From NCBI GenBank assembly GCA_020633235.1, contig JACKEA010000009.1:124001-188000 (forward strand): DNA of 64,000 nucleotides, in the 5' to 3' direction. This DNA comes from Polyangiaceae bacterium (lineage in GTDB: Bacteria; Myxococcota_A; Polyangia; Polyangiales; Polyangiaceae). The translations under genes and the position numbers were made by a program. Under the pieces are notes generated by a model. It made no database searches. It saw nothing but the letters and a program-made list of their open reading frames with translations, and was not told where the DNA came from. This document shows, piece by piece, positions 21,075 to 28,880 of the stretch (within the stretch, counting starts at the first letter, position 1; each line of letters starts with the position of its first letter).

Positions 21075-21090
21075 GGGAGGCTCGCCTCCC
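21075..21090 (+). promoter_or_regulatory. Leader hairpin before rpmI
   Basis: GGGAGG and CCTCCC form a 6 bp stem closed by a CTCG loop about 20 bp before the rpmI start codon, just ahead of the ACGGAG ribosome-binding site. In other bacteria L20 represses its own operon by binding the leader RNA. Whether this hairpin does so here is inference. Confidence 0.3.
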
Positions 21091-21110
21091 CCCAAACGGA
21101 GTGGTCTCAA

Positions 21111-21308
21111 ATGCCCAAGATGAAAACCAATCGAGCCGCTGCCAAGCGGTTCAAGCTCACCGGCACCGGTCGCGTGCGCCGCCCCAAGGGTGGCAACCAG
21201 CACTGCATGATCGGCAAGAGCCGCAAGCGTCGCCGCCGCCTGCGTGACAACGACATGGTCGCTCCCGAGTTCGAGAAGCGCATCAAGATCATGCTGCCTT
21301 ACGGCTGA
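21111..21308 (+). CDS. rpmI: 50S ribosomal protein L35
   Basis: This 65-residue basic protein starts MPKMKTNRAAAKRFKLTGTG, the family signature, and contains KSRKRRRRLR near its middle. L35 is a small structural protein of the large ribosomal subunit. The ATG at 21111 has an upstream GGAG. It is the first gene of rpmI-rplT-pheS; infC, which usually precedes it, is absent. Confidence 0.98.
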   Translation: MPKMKTNRAAAKRFKLTGTGRVRRPKGGNQHCMIGKSRKRRRRLRDNDMVAPEFEKRIKIMLPYG

Positions 21309-21326
21309 TCGAAGGAGCACACCAAG

Positions 21327-21680
21327 ATGTCCCGCGTAAAACGAGGCCAGCAGGCACACCGTCGTCACAAGCGCGTCCTGAAGCAGACCGAAGGCTTCTG
21401 GGGCGGTCGCAAGAATCGCTATCGCCAAGCCATCCGCGTTCTGTGGAAGAGCTGGCAGTACGCCTACGTCGGTCGCAAGCTCAAGAAGCGCGACTTCCGT
21501 CGGCTGTGGATCGTGCGCATCAACGCCGCTTGTCGGCAGAACGGCACCACCTACTCGCGGCTCATGGGCGCTCTCAAGAAGAGCGGCGTCGATCTGGATC
21601 GCAAGGTGCTCGCCGACATGGCCGTGAACGACATGGCGGCCTTCAAGCAGCTCACCGAGCTCGCTCTGTCCGTCAAGTAA
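21327..21680 (+). CDS. rplT: 50S ribosomal protein L20
   Basis: This 117-residue protein begins MSRVKRG and has the family features HKRVLKQTEGFWGGRKNRYRQA, RKLKKRDFRRLWI and RINAACR. L20 binds 23S rRNA early in large-subunit assembly and in many bacteria represses its own operon. It lies 18 bp after rpmI with a GAAGGAG ribosome-binding site (21310-21316). The gap to pheS is only 9 bp, so the three genes should be co-transcribed. Confidence 0.98.
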   Translation: MSRVKRGQQAHRRHKRVLKQTEGFWGGRKNRYRQAIRVLWKSWQYAYVGRKLKKRDFRRLWIVRINAACRQNGTTYSRLMGALKKSGVDLDRKVLADMAVNDMAAFKQLTELALSVK

Positions 21681-21689
21681 CCCGGCGTC

Positions 21690-22766
21690 GTGTCGGACCC
21701 CGCGCAGGAGATCCAGGCAGGGCTCGCTCGCCTCGGGGATCGCTTCAAGGAAGCGTTCGCCGCGGCAACGAGCGAGCCCGAGCTGCGCAACGCCAAGGCG
21801 GAGCTCCTCGGCAAGAAGGGGGAGCTCACGGCGATCTTGCGCCAGATGGGCAAGGTCCCGGGGGACCAGAAGCGGGCGATTGGCGAGCAGGTCAACGCCG
21901 TCAAGCAAGAGGTGGAGGCCGCCTTCGAGGTCCGTCTCGGGGAGCTCAAGAAGGCGGAGCGCCAAGCGGATCTGAGCGCAGCGCCGCACGATCTCACGCT
22001 GCCCGGTCGCGTGCCGGTGAGCCGCGGGCATCTGCACCCGCTCACCCGCGTGAAGGACGAGATCCTCGACATCTTCCGTTCTCTCGGCTTCGAGGTGGCC
22101 TGGGGTCCCGAGGTCGAGCTCGAGACCAACAACTTCGAGAAGCTCGCGTTCCCACCGGACCACCCGGCGACGGACATGCAAGACAGCTTCTGGGTGGACG
22201 TGGCCGGCGGAAAGCCCGACGCCCGCGTGCTCCTGCGCACCCACACGAGCAACGTGCAGGTGCGCGAGATGAGCACGCGCAAGCCGCCCATGGCGGTGGT
22301 GAGCGGCGGCGCGGTGTATCGCCGGGACGACGACGTCACCCACTCGCCGATGTTCCATCAGATCGAAGGCTTCCTGGTCGCGGAGAAGGTGAGCTTCGCG
22401 GAGCTGAAGGGCGTGCTCACGGCCTTCGCGGAGCGGCTCTACGGCGAGGGCACGCCGGTACGCTTCCGCCCGAGCTACTTCCCCTTCGTAGAGCCCGGCG
22501 CCGAGCTCGACATCGGCTGCGTGTTCTGCAACCCGGACGACGGCTCGCGCGCCACTTGCCGCGTGTGCAAGAGCACCGGCTGGCTCGAGATCCTCGGCTG
22601 CGGCATGGTGCACCCGGAGGTCTTCGAGCACTGCGGCATCGACTCGGAGAAGTACACCGGCTTCGCCTTCGGCCTGGGCGTGGAGCGCGTCGCAATGCTC
22701 CGCTACGGCATCCCGGACATCCGCCTGTTCTTCGAGAACGACCCGCGGTTTCTCGGGCAGTTCTGA
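21690..22766 (+). CDS. pheS: Phenylalanine-tRNA ligase alpha subunit
   Basis: This 358-residue protein starts at GTG 21690. An N-terminal coiled coil precedes the class II catalytic core: GFEVAWGPEVE, then PPDHPATDMQDSFW, LLRTHTSNVQVR (motif 2 region) and the motif 3 segment GLGVERVAMLRYGIPDIR. A four-Cys ribbon (CVFC, then CRVCKSTGW) matches that of many bacterial PheS proteins. The enzyme charges tRNA-Phe as an (alpha beta)2 tetramer, so it needs PheT. No pheT follows here: the next gene converges on pheS from the opposite strand. Confidence 0.97.
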   Translation: MSDPAQEIQAGLARLGDRFKEAFAAATSEPELRNAKAELLGKKGELTAILRQMGKVPGDQKRAIGEQVNAVKQEVEAAFEVRLGELKKAERQADLSAAPHDLTLPGRVPVSRGHLHPLTRVKDEILDIFRSLGFEVAWGPEVELETNNFEKLAFPPDHPATDMQDSFWVDVAGGKPDARVLLRTHTSNVQVREMSTRKPPMAVVSGGAVYRRDDDVTHSPMFHQIEGFLVAEKVSFAELKGVLTAFAERLYGEGTPVRFRPSYFPFVEPGAELDIGCVFCNPDDGSRATCRVCKSTGWLEILGCGMVHPEVFEHCGIDSEKYTGFAFGLGVERVAMLRYGIPDIRLFFENDPRFLGQF

Positions 22767-22767
22767 T

Positions 22768-22802
22768 GGGGCGCGGCCGTTTCCGCGCCGCGCCAACAAA
22801 AC
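22768..22802 (-). repeat. TTGGTCC-type hairpin element, copy C
   Basis: A stem GGCGCGG/CCGCGCC (22770-22776 with 22783-22789) is followed by CGCGCCAACAAAA, the complement of the TTGG head. It lies in the convergent gap between pheS and the anti-sigma gene, so it may also mark transcript ends. Confidence 0.5.
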
Positions 22803-22822
22803 AAGAACGCCGGAGCAGCCTC

Positions 22823-23092
22823 TTACGCGTCATCGTCCAGCGCGCTTCCGAGCCTCTCCAGCAGTCTCTCGGAGGCAGCCGACTCGATGGCTGGAGCCGC
22901 TCCGAGCTTCCGCCTCAGGGCAGTGACCATGCCGGCGAATTCTCCCCCGAAACGCTCGCAATGATCGCACCCCTGGAGGTGCGCGTCGATCTGCCGCTTC
23001 TCTGCCGCGGAGACATCGCCATCGACGTAGTCGGACAGCCGCGCCAGCACTTCGCTGCACGATAGCCCCGCAACGACTCTCTCACTGGGCAT
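22823..23092 (-). CDS. Zinc-finger anti-sigma factor
   Basis: This 89-residue protein has the ZAS signature of anti-sigma factors: CSEV and LSDYVDG in the first helix, then HLQGCDHC, the H-x3-C-x2-C zinc site. It should bind and hold the ECF sigma factor encoded directly upstream, whose 3' end it overlaps by 11 bp. There is no membrane segment, so it would be a soluble regulator that could sense redox or metal state through the zinc site. Confidence 0.88.
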   Translation of the reverse strand: MPSERVVAGLSCSEVLARLSDYVDGDVSAAEKRQIDAHLQGCDHCERFGGEFAGMVTALRRKLGAAPAIESAASERLLERLGSALDDDA

Positions 23093-23657
23093 CGTCGAGC
23101 TCCTTCCTCATCGCCGCCGCGAAGCCGAGACGCGCTCGGTGCAGACGACTCTTCATGGCCGCGCGGGAAATGCCGAGCACCTCGGCGGCCTCGTCACCGC
23201 TCAATCCCTCCACGTCCCGGAGCAGTAAGATCTCTCGCTCCTCGCTGCGCAGCGTGTCGAGCCCTCGTTCGAGCGCATCTCGCCGCTCGAGGGCCGCCAT
23301 CAACGCCTCGGGCGTTTCGCTGCCCCAGCCGGCGCGCTCGCCGAGACGTGCCAGCGGCTCCGGCTCGAGGAGCTCTTCGCGCGCCTTCTGACGCGCCCGC
23401 ATCCCCGCGTTGCGGGCGATGGTGAAGAGCCAGGCTCGAACCGACGCGCGGCCCGCGTATGTTCCGGCAGACTTCCACACGGAGACGAACGCGCGCTGCA
23501 GCGCATCTTCGGCGTCGGCTTCGCTGTCGAAGGCGGCGCGGAGATAGCGCAAGAGCGCGGCCTGGTGGCGCACGACGAGACGGGTGAAGCTGTCGCGATC
23601 ACCCGCCGCGACACGCGCCACTAGCTCTGCATCGCCGACTTCTGCTCCTTGCTGCAC
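23082..23657 (-). CDS. ECF-type RNA polymerase sigma factor
   Basis: This 191-residue protein has the two ECF domains. Region 2 spans about residues 15-85 (RHQAALLRYLRAAF, DAEDALQRAFVSVWK, RAWLFTIARN). Region 4 spans about 125-180 (LRSEEREILLLRDVEGLSGDEAAEVLGISRAAMKSRLHRAR), including the helix-turn-helix. It directs RNA polymerase to a stress regulon not identifiable here. The GTG at 23657 lies inside the upstream DUF2892 gene (37 bp overlap). A later GTG about 12 codons in would reduce the overlap and is possible. Confidence 0.92.
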   Translation of the reverse strand: MQQGAEVGDAELVARVAAGDRDSFTRLVVRHQAALLRYLRAAFDSEADAEDALQRAFVSVWKSAGTYAGRASVRAWLFTIARNAGMRARQKAREELLEPEPLARLGERAGWGSETPEALMAALERRDALERGLDTLRSEEREILLLRDVEGLSGDEAAEVLGISRAAMKSRLHRARLGFAAAMRKELDDAQ

Positions 23658-23845
23658 GTGGAGAACCCGAACACAGTGTACAGCGGACAGCTTCCGATGA
23701 GCCCGGTAGCCAGAGGCACCAGGCCGACGAGGCCCCAGAGCGTGTGCGGGCCCACGAACACCAGGCTCAAGAGCACCAAGCCGAGGACCACCCGGACGAC
23801 GCGCTCGATGTTGTGCTCGTTCTGAGGAAGGATCTTGGACGACAT
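23621..23845 (-). CDS. Small DUF2892-like membrane protein
   Basis: This 74-residue protein starts MSSKILPQNEHNIERVVRVVLG and has two hydrophobic segments (about residues 16-35 and 38-58) followed by a Cys-containing GSCPLYTVFGFSTC stretch. This is the pattern of DUF2892/YgaP-like inner-membrane proteins (N-x-ER, then CPLY). The start at 23845 is supported by an AAAGGAG ribosome-binding site. The frame extends 7 codons upstream to a GTG. It is the first gene of a DUF2892/sigma/anti-sigma set and may be connected to its signal. Confidence 0.85.
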   Translation of the reverse strand: MSSKILPQNEHNIERVVRVVLGLVLLSLVFVGPHTLWGLVGLVPLATGLIGSCPLYTVFGFSTCSKEQKSAMQS

Positions 23846-23858
23846 GACGGACTCCTTT

Positions 23859-23878
23859 CTCCCCACGCCAACGGGGAG
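23859..23878 (-). promoter_or_regulatory. Hairpin upstream of the DUF2892/sigma operon
   Basis: CTCCCC and GGGGAG form a 6 bp stem with an 8-base loop immediately before the AAAGGAG ribosome-binding site at the head of the operon. It could end the ABC transporter transcript or affect translation of the DUF2892 gene. Confidence 0.35.
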
Positions 23879-23912
23879 ATGCCCGGTAGAGTCCGGCTCG
23901 GCAGAAAAGGAT

Positions 23913-25628
23913 TCAGGGCTGTAGCCGGACCACCTGGTCGGCGAGCGCCATCACCTCCGGCCGGTGGGTCACCACCACCAGGGTGCGACGCCCCTTGAGG
24001 CCTTCGATGGCCGCGAGCACCTTCTCGCCCGCCTCCCGATCGAGCCCCGCCGTGGGCTCGTCCAAGAGCAGCACTGGCAACCCAGTTGCCAGTGCGCGGG
24101 CCAGGGACAGCTGCCGCGACTCCCCGCCCGACAGGGGCCGCGCACCAGGGCCCACCCTTTCGTCAGCGAGCTCCAGCAGCCGCTGTGCGCCAATCTGTTC
24201 GAGCGCGGCGCGACTGCTCTCGGCGTCCCCACCGCACAGGGCCGCGTTGTCGAGCACCGTCCCGGTCACCAACGGCGCCTCTTGAGGGACCCAAGCGAAG
24301 GGACGATGGCCCGGACCCACGGCCGCGTGGGTGAGGTCTTGACCGCCGAGCTTCAGCTGTCCAACGGCAGGCTCGAGGCCCAAGAGGGTCCGCAGCAACG
24401 TGGTCTTTCCGCTGCCCGTGGGCCCCACGATGCACACCATCTGCCCCGCCGAGATTGCGAAACTCGTGCGCGGTCCACGCCCGGCGGCGCCGAGGTCGCG
24501 CGCTTCGATGGGGGCCTGGGACTCGAAACGAACGGCTTTCGACGCACCGCGCTCCGTCTTGCGTGCCAGCGCGTCCAGCGCCTCCAGCGCCACCGAACCG
24601 CGCACCAACCAGCTCTTCGCGTCCCCCAGGTCCCGCAGCGGGCGATAAGCCATGAAGAACACTGCCGCGAAGGCGATCAACGTCCCATCTCCCAACGGTA
24701 GCTCCAGGGCTCGCGCCACCGCGATGGCACCGACGAGCGCCAACGCGCCGAGCACTTCATTGCCTCCTGACAAAGCGGCGCGTAGCGCTTCCACTCGAGC
24801 CTCGGCGCTGCGCGCAGAAAGCCCGGCCTGTCGCAGGGACTCCTCCACGCGCTGCCCCGCACCGTAGCTGCGAAACAGGTCCAGGTTCTTCACCAGCTCG
24901 TCCACCCCGGTGTGGAGGTCCTCCACCAGCTCCTGGGCACGGGTGTGGGAGCGTCGCCAGCGGCGGCGTAGAGCCGAGGTCGCCAGGGCGAAGGGCAGCA
25001 AGAGCACGACACCACCAAGTGCGAGGCGGGGTGACACGAAGATCAGGGCTAGGGCCAGTGGCACGAGCTGGCCCACGGACCGAATCGCGGCGATGACGCC
25101 GTGCACAACTGCACCTTCGATTTCACGAACGCGAACCGCGACGGTCGCAAGTACCCGAGGCGCCGCACTTTCCGCCCCGCTCCCAAGGAGCCGCCGTACC
25201 ACCCCTTGACGCACTGAAAGCCCGACCCCTCGCGCAGCGTTAGCTTCGGAAAATGCAAGGAAAACCCCCGCCCCGGCCTTGACGAGAGCTGCAGCGAGGC
25301 CGATATATGAAACCTCGCCCACCGTCCAACCGCCCACATCGGCCGTCCCCACCAGGGCCCGACCGATGAGGCCTGCGGCCAGTGCCAGTGCGCCATGGCC
25401 CAGGCCATATGCCGCCACCCCCAGCGAAAGGGCCGCCAAAGACCGGCGTCCCCCTGGAATTCGGCGGAGCACCCGAGCAGAGAACCGGGAGCCAAAGGGC
25501 GCGCGATTTTCTGCTCTTTGGATCCCAGGCCCCTCCTGGAGCGTAGATCCGTCAAATGGCACGCGGCTTTCATCTGCCACCCATCGATCGGCCGGTGCGT
25601 CACGTACGAGGAGCGTCATCCCACACAC
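23913..25628 (-). CDS. ABC transporter, fused membrane and ATP-binding domains
   Basis: The open frame holds 571 residues. A six-helix membrane domain occupies about 60-340 and an ATPase domain about 365-571. The ATPase has Walker A GPTGSGKTTLL, signature LSGGESRQLSLARAL, Walker B LPVLLLDEPTAG and the switch His in VVVTHRP. It belongs to the exporter half-transporter class, near CydC/CydD and lipid/drug exporters, and should act as a dimer. The first ~55 residues look non-homologous, and the GTG at 25628 would lie only 15 bp from the divergent sigma start, so the true start may be an internal GTG near 25470. Confidence 0.85.
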   Translation of the reverse strand: MCGMTLLVRDAPADRWVADESRVPFDGSTLQEGPGIQRAENRAPFGSRFSARVLRRIPGGRRSLAALSLGVAAYGLGHGALALAAGLIGRALVGTADVGGWTVGEVSYIGLAAALVKAGAGVFLAFSEANAARGVGLSVRQGVVRRLLGSGAESAAPRVLATVAVRVREIEGAVVHGVIAAIRSVGQLVPLALALIFVSPRLALGGVVLLLPFALATSALRRRWRRSHTRAQELVEDLHTGVDELVKNLDLFRSYGAGQRVEESLRQAGLSARSAEARVEALRAALSGGNEVLGALALVGAIAVARALELPLGDGTLIAFAAVFFMAYRPLRDLGDAKSWLVRGSVALEALDALARKTERGASKAVRFESQAPIEARDLGAAGRGPRTSFAISAGQMVCIVGPTGSGKTTLLRTLLGLEPAVGQLKLGGQDLTHAAVGPGHRPFAWVPQEAPLVTGTVLDNAALCGGDAESSRAALEQIGAQRLLELADERVGPGARPLSGGESRQLSLARALATGLPVLLLDEPTAGLDREAGEKVLAAIEGLKGRRTLVVVTHRPEVMALADQVVRLQP

Positions 25629-25643
25629 AGTAGCGAGGACCCG

Positions 25644-27305
25644 ATGAGCGCGAACAACCTTTCGAGCCGAAGCACCAGAACTCGGCGCGGGTCCTCCCGA
25701 AGCTCCCGTAGCGGCATGGACATTGCAGCCAAAAACTCCACGGAATCAAAAAAGAAACGTATCACCCCCGCCCGCAAACCCGCCCGGTCGTCCAAGCGAG
25801 TCGCTCGAACTGCGTCCAAGGCCGACCGAGCTCACGCCCCCCGCACCCGCCACCGGGGAATTGAAGAGCCCGAAACACGGTTGACCCCTGCTGGACGCAA
25901 GCGTCCGGCGACCGACCCCCCGCCGCCCAACCGAGATCCCATGGCCCAGAAGAATGCCCAGACCGCCCAGGACCTGCTCGACGACGCCGACGAGCAGACC
26001 GCAGTGCGCACCCGCCCCGCACTGATCGGCCCGAGCACCACGCCCGAGTCGGTCATCCGCTCGGCCTCCGCGCCCAGCAACGAAACCCGCCCCAACGAGA
26101 GCGCCGACACCACCAACGACTCCATGCTCTCGCGCTACTTCCGCGACATGGCCACCCATCAGGTGATGGGCCCAGACGAAGAGCTCGCTGCAGCTCAGGA
26201 AGTGGAGCGCGCCGAGGTGGAGCACTGGGTCGCGCTGCTGTCGTACCAGCCGTGCGCCCAGCTGGTGATCGATCAGCTGGATCAAGACATCCTCACCACC
26301 AGCGAAGACGACCGCCCTGAAGCCGGGCAGCGCGAAGAGCTGCGCAAGATGCTGAAGGTGTACAAGAAGCAGCGCTCCAAGCTGCTGGCTCAGCAAACGC
26401 GCAAGTGGGAAGAGTTGTGCGCCGCACTGGCCCGTGAGGTGCGCCTGCCCGACTCGGATCGCATCTGGATGGCAAATGCCAATCGCGTCGCACGTGAAGC
26501 GATCAATCCGCCCACGGACGAGAGCGACCGCAGCGTCGTTCCCGAGACGCCGGCCTACAAGCGCTTCATCCAGCGCGTGAAGGCGACGGACCGCCGCCAG
26601 CGCGAAGCGAAGAACCGCTTCGTGAAGGCGAACCTGCGCCTGGTGGTGAGCATCGCCCGCCGCTACAACCGCGGTCGGCTTCCGCTCATCGATCTGATCC
26701 AGGAAGGCAACATCGGTTTGATGAAGGCCGTGGAGCGCTTCGACCACACTCGTGGTTATCGCTTCAGCACCTACGCCTCGTGGTGGATCCGTCACGCCAT
26801 CAGCCGCGCCCTCGCGGACAAGGGTCGCGCGGTGCGCATTCCCGTGCACATGCTCGACACCTACAACCGCGTGTCCCGCGCCACTCAGACCATCATCGCC
26901 CGCACCGGGCGAGAGCCCACCTTGGACGAGCTGGAGAAGGAAACCGGCGTGCCCAAGGAGAAGCTCGACAAGGTCAAGGACCTCTATGCCGACACGCCGT
27001 TCTCCCTCGATCGCCCGGTGGGAGACGAGGACGGACGACGCTTCATCGACTTCCTGGTGGAGGAGAACGACCTCTCGCCGTTCGACTCGCTGGCGAACTC
27101 GAAGTGGGCGGAAGAGGTCCAGCGCCTGCTCAGCACCCTCACCCCCATTGAATCGCGCATCATCCGGTGGCGCTTCGGCCTCGACAACGAGGACGAGCTC
27201 ACGCTCAAGGAGATCGGCGACAAGTACAACCTGTCCCGAGAGCGGATCCGCCAGCTGCAGGAGCAGGCCATCGGCAAGATCCGCAAGCAGATGCGCGACT
27301 TCTGA
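25644..27305 (+). CDS. Group 2 sigma70-family RNA polymerase sigma factor
   Basis: The protein has 553 residues from the ATG at 25644, which has GAGGA upstream. Region 1.2 is near 160-190 (DSMLSRYFRDMATH). Regions 2-4 are complete, with NLRLVVSIARRY, LIDLIQEGNIGLMKAVERFD, YRFSTYASWWIRHAI, then IESRIIRWRFGL and LSRERIRQLQEQAI. There is no region 1.1; instead the first ~100 residues form a very basic Arg/Ser/Lys tail. Its similarity is highest to RpoD/RpoS-type factors. It is likely an alternative vegetative or stationary/developmental sigma factor rather than the main one. Later starts (25716, 25941) would remove the basic tail. Confidence 0.92.
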   Translation: MSANNLSSRSTRTRRGSSRSSRSGMDIAAKNSTESKKKRITPARKPARSSKRVARTASKADRAHAPRTRHRGIEEPETRLTPAGRKRPATDPPPPNRDPMAQKNAQTAQDLLDDADEQTAVRTRPALIGPSTTPESVIRSASAPSNETRPNESADTTNDSMLSRYFRDMATHQVMGPDEELAAAQEVERAEVEHWVALLSYQPCAQLVIDQLDQDILTTSEDDRPEAGQREELRKMLKVYKKQRSKLLAQQTRKWEELCAALAREVRLPDSDRIWMANANRVAREAINPPTDESDRSVVPETPAYKRFIQRVKATDRRQREAKNRFVKANLRLVVSIARRYNRGRLPLIDLIQEGNIGLMKAVERFDHTRGYRFSTYASWWIRHAISRALADKGRAVRIPVHMLDTYNRVSRATQTIIARTGREPTLDELEKETGVPKEKLDKVKDLYADTPFSLDRPVGDEDGRRFIDFLVEENDLSPFDSLANSKWAEEVQRLLSTLTPIESRIIRWRFGLDNEDELTLKEIGDKYNLSRERIRQLQEQAIGKIRKQMRDF

Positions 27306-27324
27306 CGAGCGCGCGAGCAGGCAG

Positions 27325-27364
27325 CGAAGGGCCGGCCCTCACGGAGGTCGGCCCTTCGTGTTTT
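27325..27364 (+). terminator. Rho-independent terminator after the sigma70 gene
   Basis: A perfect 10 bp stem (CGAAGGGCCG with CGGCCCTTCG) encloses a 14-base loop and is followed closely by TGTTTT. It lies 20 bp after the sigma stop codon. Confidence 0.85.
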
Positions 27365-27422
27365 GTCCTGCACATCAAAGGGCCTCTTGCCGTCCGCCCT
27401 TGGGCCTCGCAGGCTAGGACCC

Positions 27423-27596
27423 GTGACTGCCTGCCCGTACTGCGGAGAGCCCGTGGACACCTATCCGGACCCCGGAGGCGGGGGCGACCAAGAATACGTG
27501 GAGGACTGCGCCGTTTGCTGCCGACCCATCCGGTTCGTCGTGCACTACGACGAAGCCGAGGGGGACTATCGCGTCCACGCACAGCGCGAGGGTTAG
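27423..27596 (+). CDS. Small CPxCG zinc-ribbon protein
   Basis: This 57-residue protein reads TACPYCGEPVDTYPDP, then EDCAVCCRPIRF. Two CxxC pairs thus form a putative zinc ribbon, as in the CPXCG-motif family of short bacterial proteins. The GTG at 27423 is the start nearest the conserved part; the open frame runs upstream into the terminator. It is a soluble cytoplasmic protein of unknown function, probably transcribed from its own promoter because a terminator precedes it. Confidence 0.75.
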   Translation: MTACPYCGEPVDTYPDPGGGGDQEYVEDCAVCCRPIRFVVHYDEAEGDYRVHAQREG

Positions 27597-27626
27597 CGCT
27601 TCGTCGGAAAATTTCTCGGTGGCTTT

Positions 27627-27655
27627 TGTTGGTCCGGCGCGCGCCCGTCGCGCCC
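27627..27655 (+). repeat. TTGGTCC hairpin element, copy D
   Basis: TGTTGGTCC leads into stem GGCGCG/CGCGCC (27636-27641 with 27649-27654) with loop CGCCCGT. The head is shared with copies A and F, while stem and loop sequences differ. Confidence 0.55.
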
Positions 27656-27727
27656 CTCGCAACACGGCCCTCGGTGCGTCAAATCCCGATGGAGTTCTGA
27701 ACGGTTAGATGCGCGGCACGGTTGTGC

Positions 27728-27756
27728 TTTACATTTGTCCCGATTGACCTCATAAC
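27728..27756 (+). promoter_or_regulatory. Candidate sigma70 promoter for the act/cox operon
   Basis: TTTACA (27728-27733) and CATAAC (27751-27756) are separated by 17 bp, the preferred spacing for sigma70-type promoters. The position, in AT-richer sequence about 470 bp before actA, would imply a long leader. Transcript mapping would decide. Confidence 0.35.
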
Positions 27757-28229
27757 GGCGCGCGAAATCTGACTGGGCCTCTCGTTTCTGCGCGCACTTT
27801 CCCGGGATCATGCAGGGGGGAAGTCGTGCCGGCTCGTCACGAACCGCGCACACTCACGGGATCTCGGGAACCGCGCATGCAGCAGCGGGCCGGATCGATT
27901 TTCTCTCCGAAGCCGTGACTCTGCCCTCTTCCTCCACGCCAAACGCTCGAGTGAATCCGAGCGTGGCCCGTGCTCCATCTTCGGACTTGCCCGCGACCAG
28001 TCTGGTCTGGTCGATGTGTAAGGTTCCGGCACACGATTTGGGCGCTCTCTGTTGTCGCCAAACGGGGCACGAACGTGGTAGCCGGGGGGCGCCCTGAGCC
28101 GCTCCGAGCCCGCCACGACGCGGGTCTCCCAAGCGGCGGGTACCTAGCCTCGATGACCAAAGCCATGGAACGACCAACCCACGACGGAGCCGCAAGCGCG
28201 GCGCCACAGCCAGAGCCGGGTTTCGAGCG

Positions 28230-28880
28230 ATGAAGCTGTTCGTTTTTCCGCGATGGGCCAACAAGACCCGGCAGATCGCCGGCGTCGTCATGAGCATCGC
28301 GCCGCTCTACGTGATCGGCCTCGTTTGGTACGGGTTCTCGCCCAAGACCACCGACGTCGGTTACGAGCCGAAGCAACCCGTTCCGTACAGTCACGCACTG
28401 CACGCGGGCCAGCTCGCCATCGATTGCCGCTATTGCCACAACACCGTGGACAAGGCGGCGATGGCGGCGATCCCCGCTACCGAGACGTGCATGAACTGTC
28501 ACCAACGGGTGCGCGCGAAGAGCCCCAAGCTGGAGCTCGTGCGCCAGAGCTACGCGACCGGCGAGCCCATCCCCTGGGTGAAGGTGCACGACCTACCGGA
28601 CTACGTGTACTTCAATCACAGCGCCCACGTGACCCGCGGCATCGGTTGCGTCAGTTGCCACGGTCGCATCGACCGCATGGAAGAGGTCTACCAGCACGAG
28701 ACGCTCAGCATGGGCTGGTGTCTCGACTGCCATCGCGCTCCGGAGCAGAACCTGCGGCCGCCCGAGGAAGTCACGAACATGGACTGGAAGCCGCCGGGTG
28801 ATCCCATCGAGTACGGCAAACGTCTGCGCGAGCAGAACAACATCAACCCCCCCACGGATTGCTCGACATGTCATCGCTGA
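28230..28880 (+). CDS. actA: Alternative Complex III subunit A, pentahaem cytochrome c
   Basis: This 216-residue protein has one N-terminal membrane anchor (about residues 15-36) and five CxxCH haem sites: CRYCH, CMNCH, CVSCH, CLDCH and CSTCH. This matches the five-haem ActA subunit of Alternative Complex III, which takes electrons from the ActB side and passes them towards the terminal oxidase. The start at 28230 overlaps a possible upstream leader ORF by ATGA. It is the first structural gene of an eleven-gene respiratory operon, and its 3' end overlaps actB by 13 bp. Confidence 0.93.
   Translation: MKLFVFPRWANKTRQIAGVVMSIAPLYVIGLVWYGFSPKTTDVGYEPKQPVPYSHALHAGQLAIDCRYCHNTVDKAAMAAIPATETCMNCHQRVRAKSPKLELVRQSYATGEPIPWVKVHDLPDYVYFNHSAHVTRGIGCVSCHGRIDRMEEVYQHETLSMGWCLDCHRAPEQNLRPPEEVTNMDWKPPGDPIEYGKRLREQNNINPPTDCSTCHR

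Larger units (their letters stand above)
27597..28229. other. Long non-coding leader region of the respiratory operon
   Basis: This 633 bp stretch carries no convincing gene; frames open on both strands here lack motifs and a coding-like base pattern, and its GC content looks lower than that of the flanking genes. It holds element D (27627-27655), a promoter-like sequence at 27728-27756, an inverted repeat at 27995-28012 and a possible 26-codon leader ORF at 28153-28233. A long 5' untranslated region or several promoters for the ACIII/caa3 operon are likely. Confidence 0.55.

Noticed and set aside
27810..28097. Small plus-strand gene in the leader of the respiratory operon
   Set aside because: No ribosome-binding site, no motif, and base composition unlike neighbouring genes.
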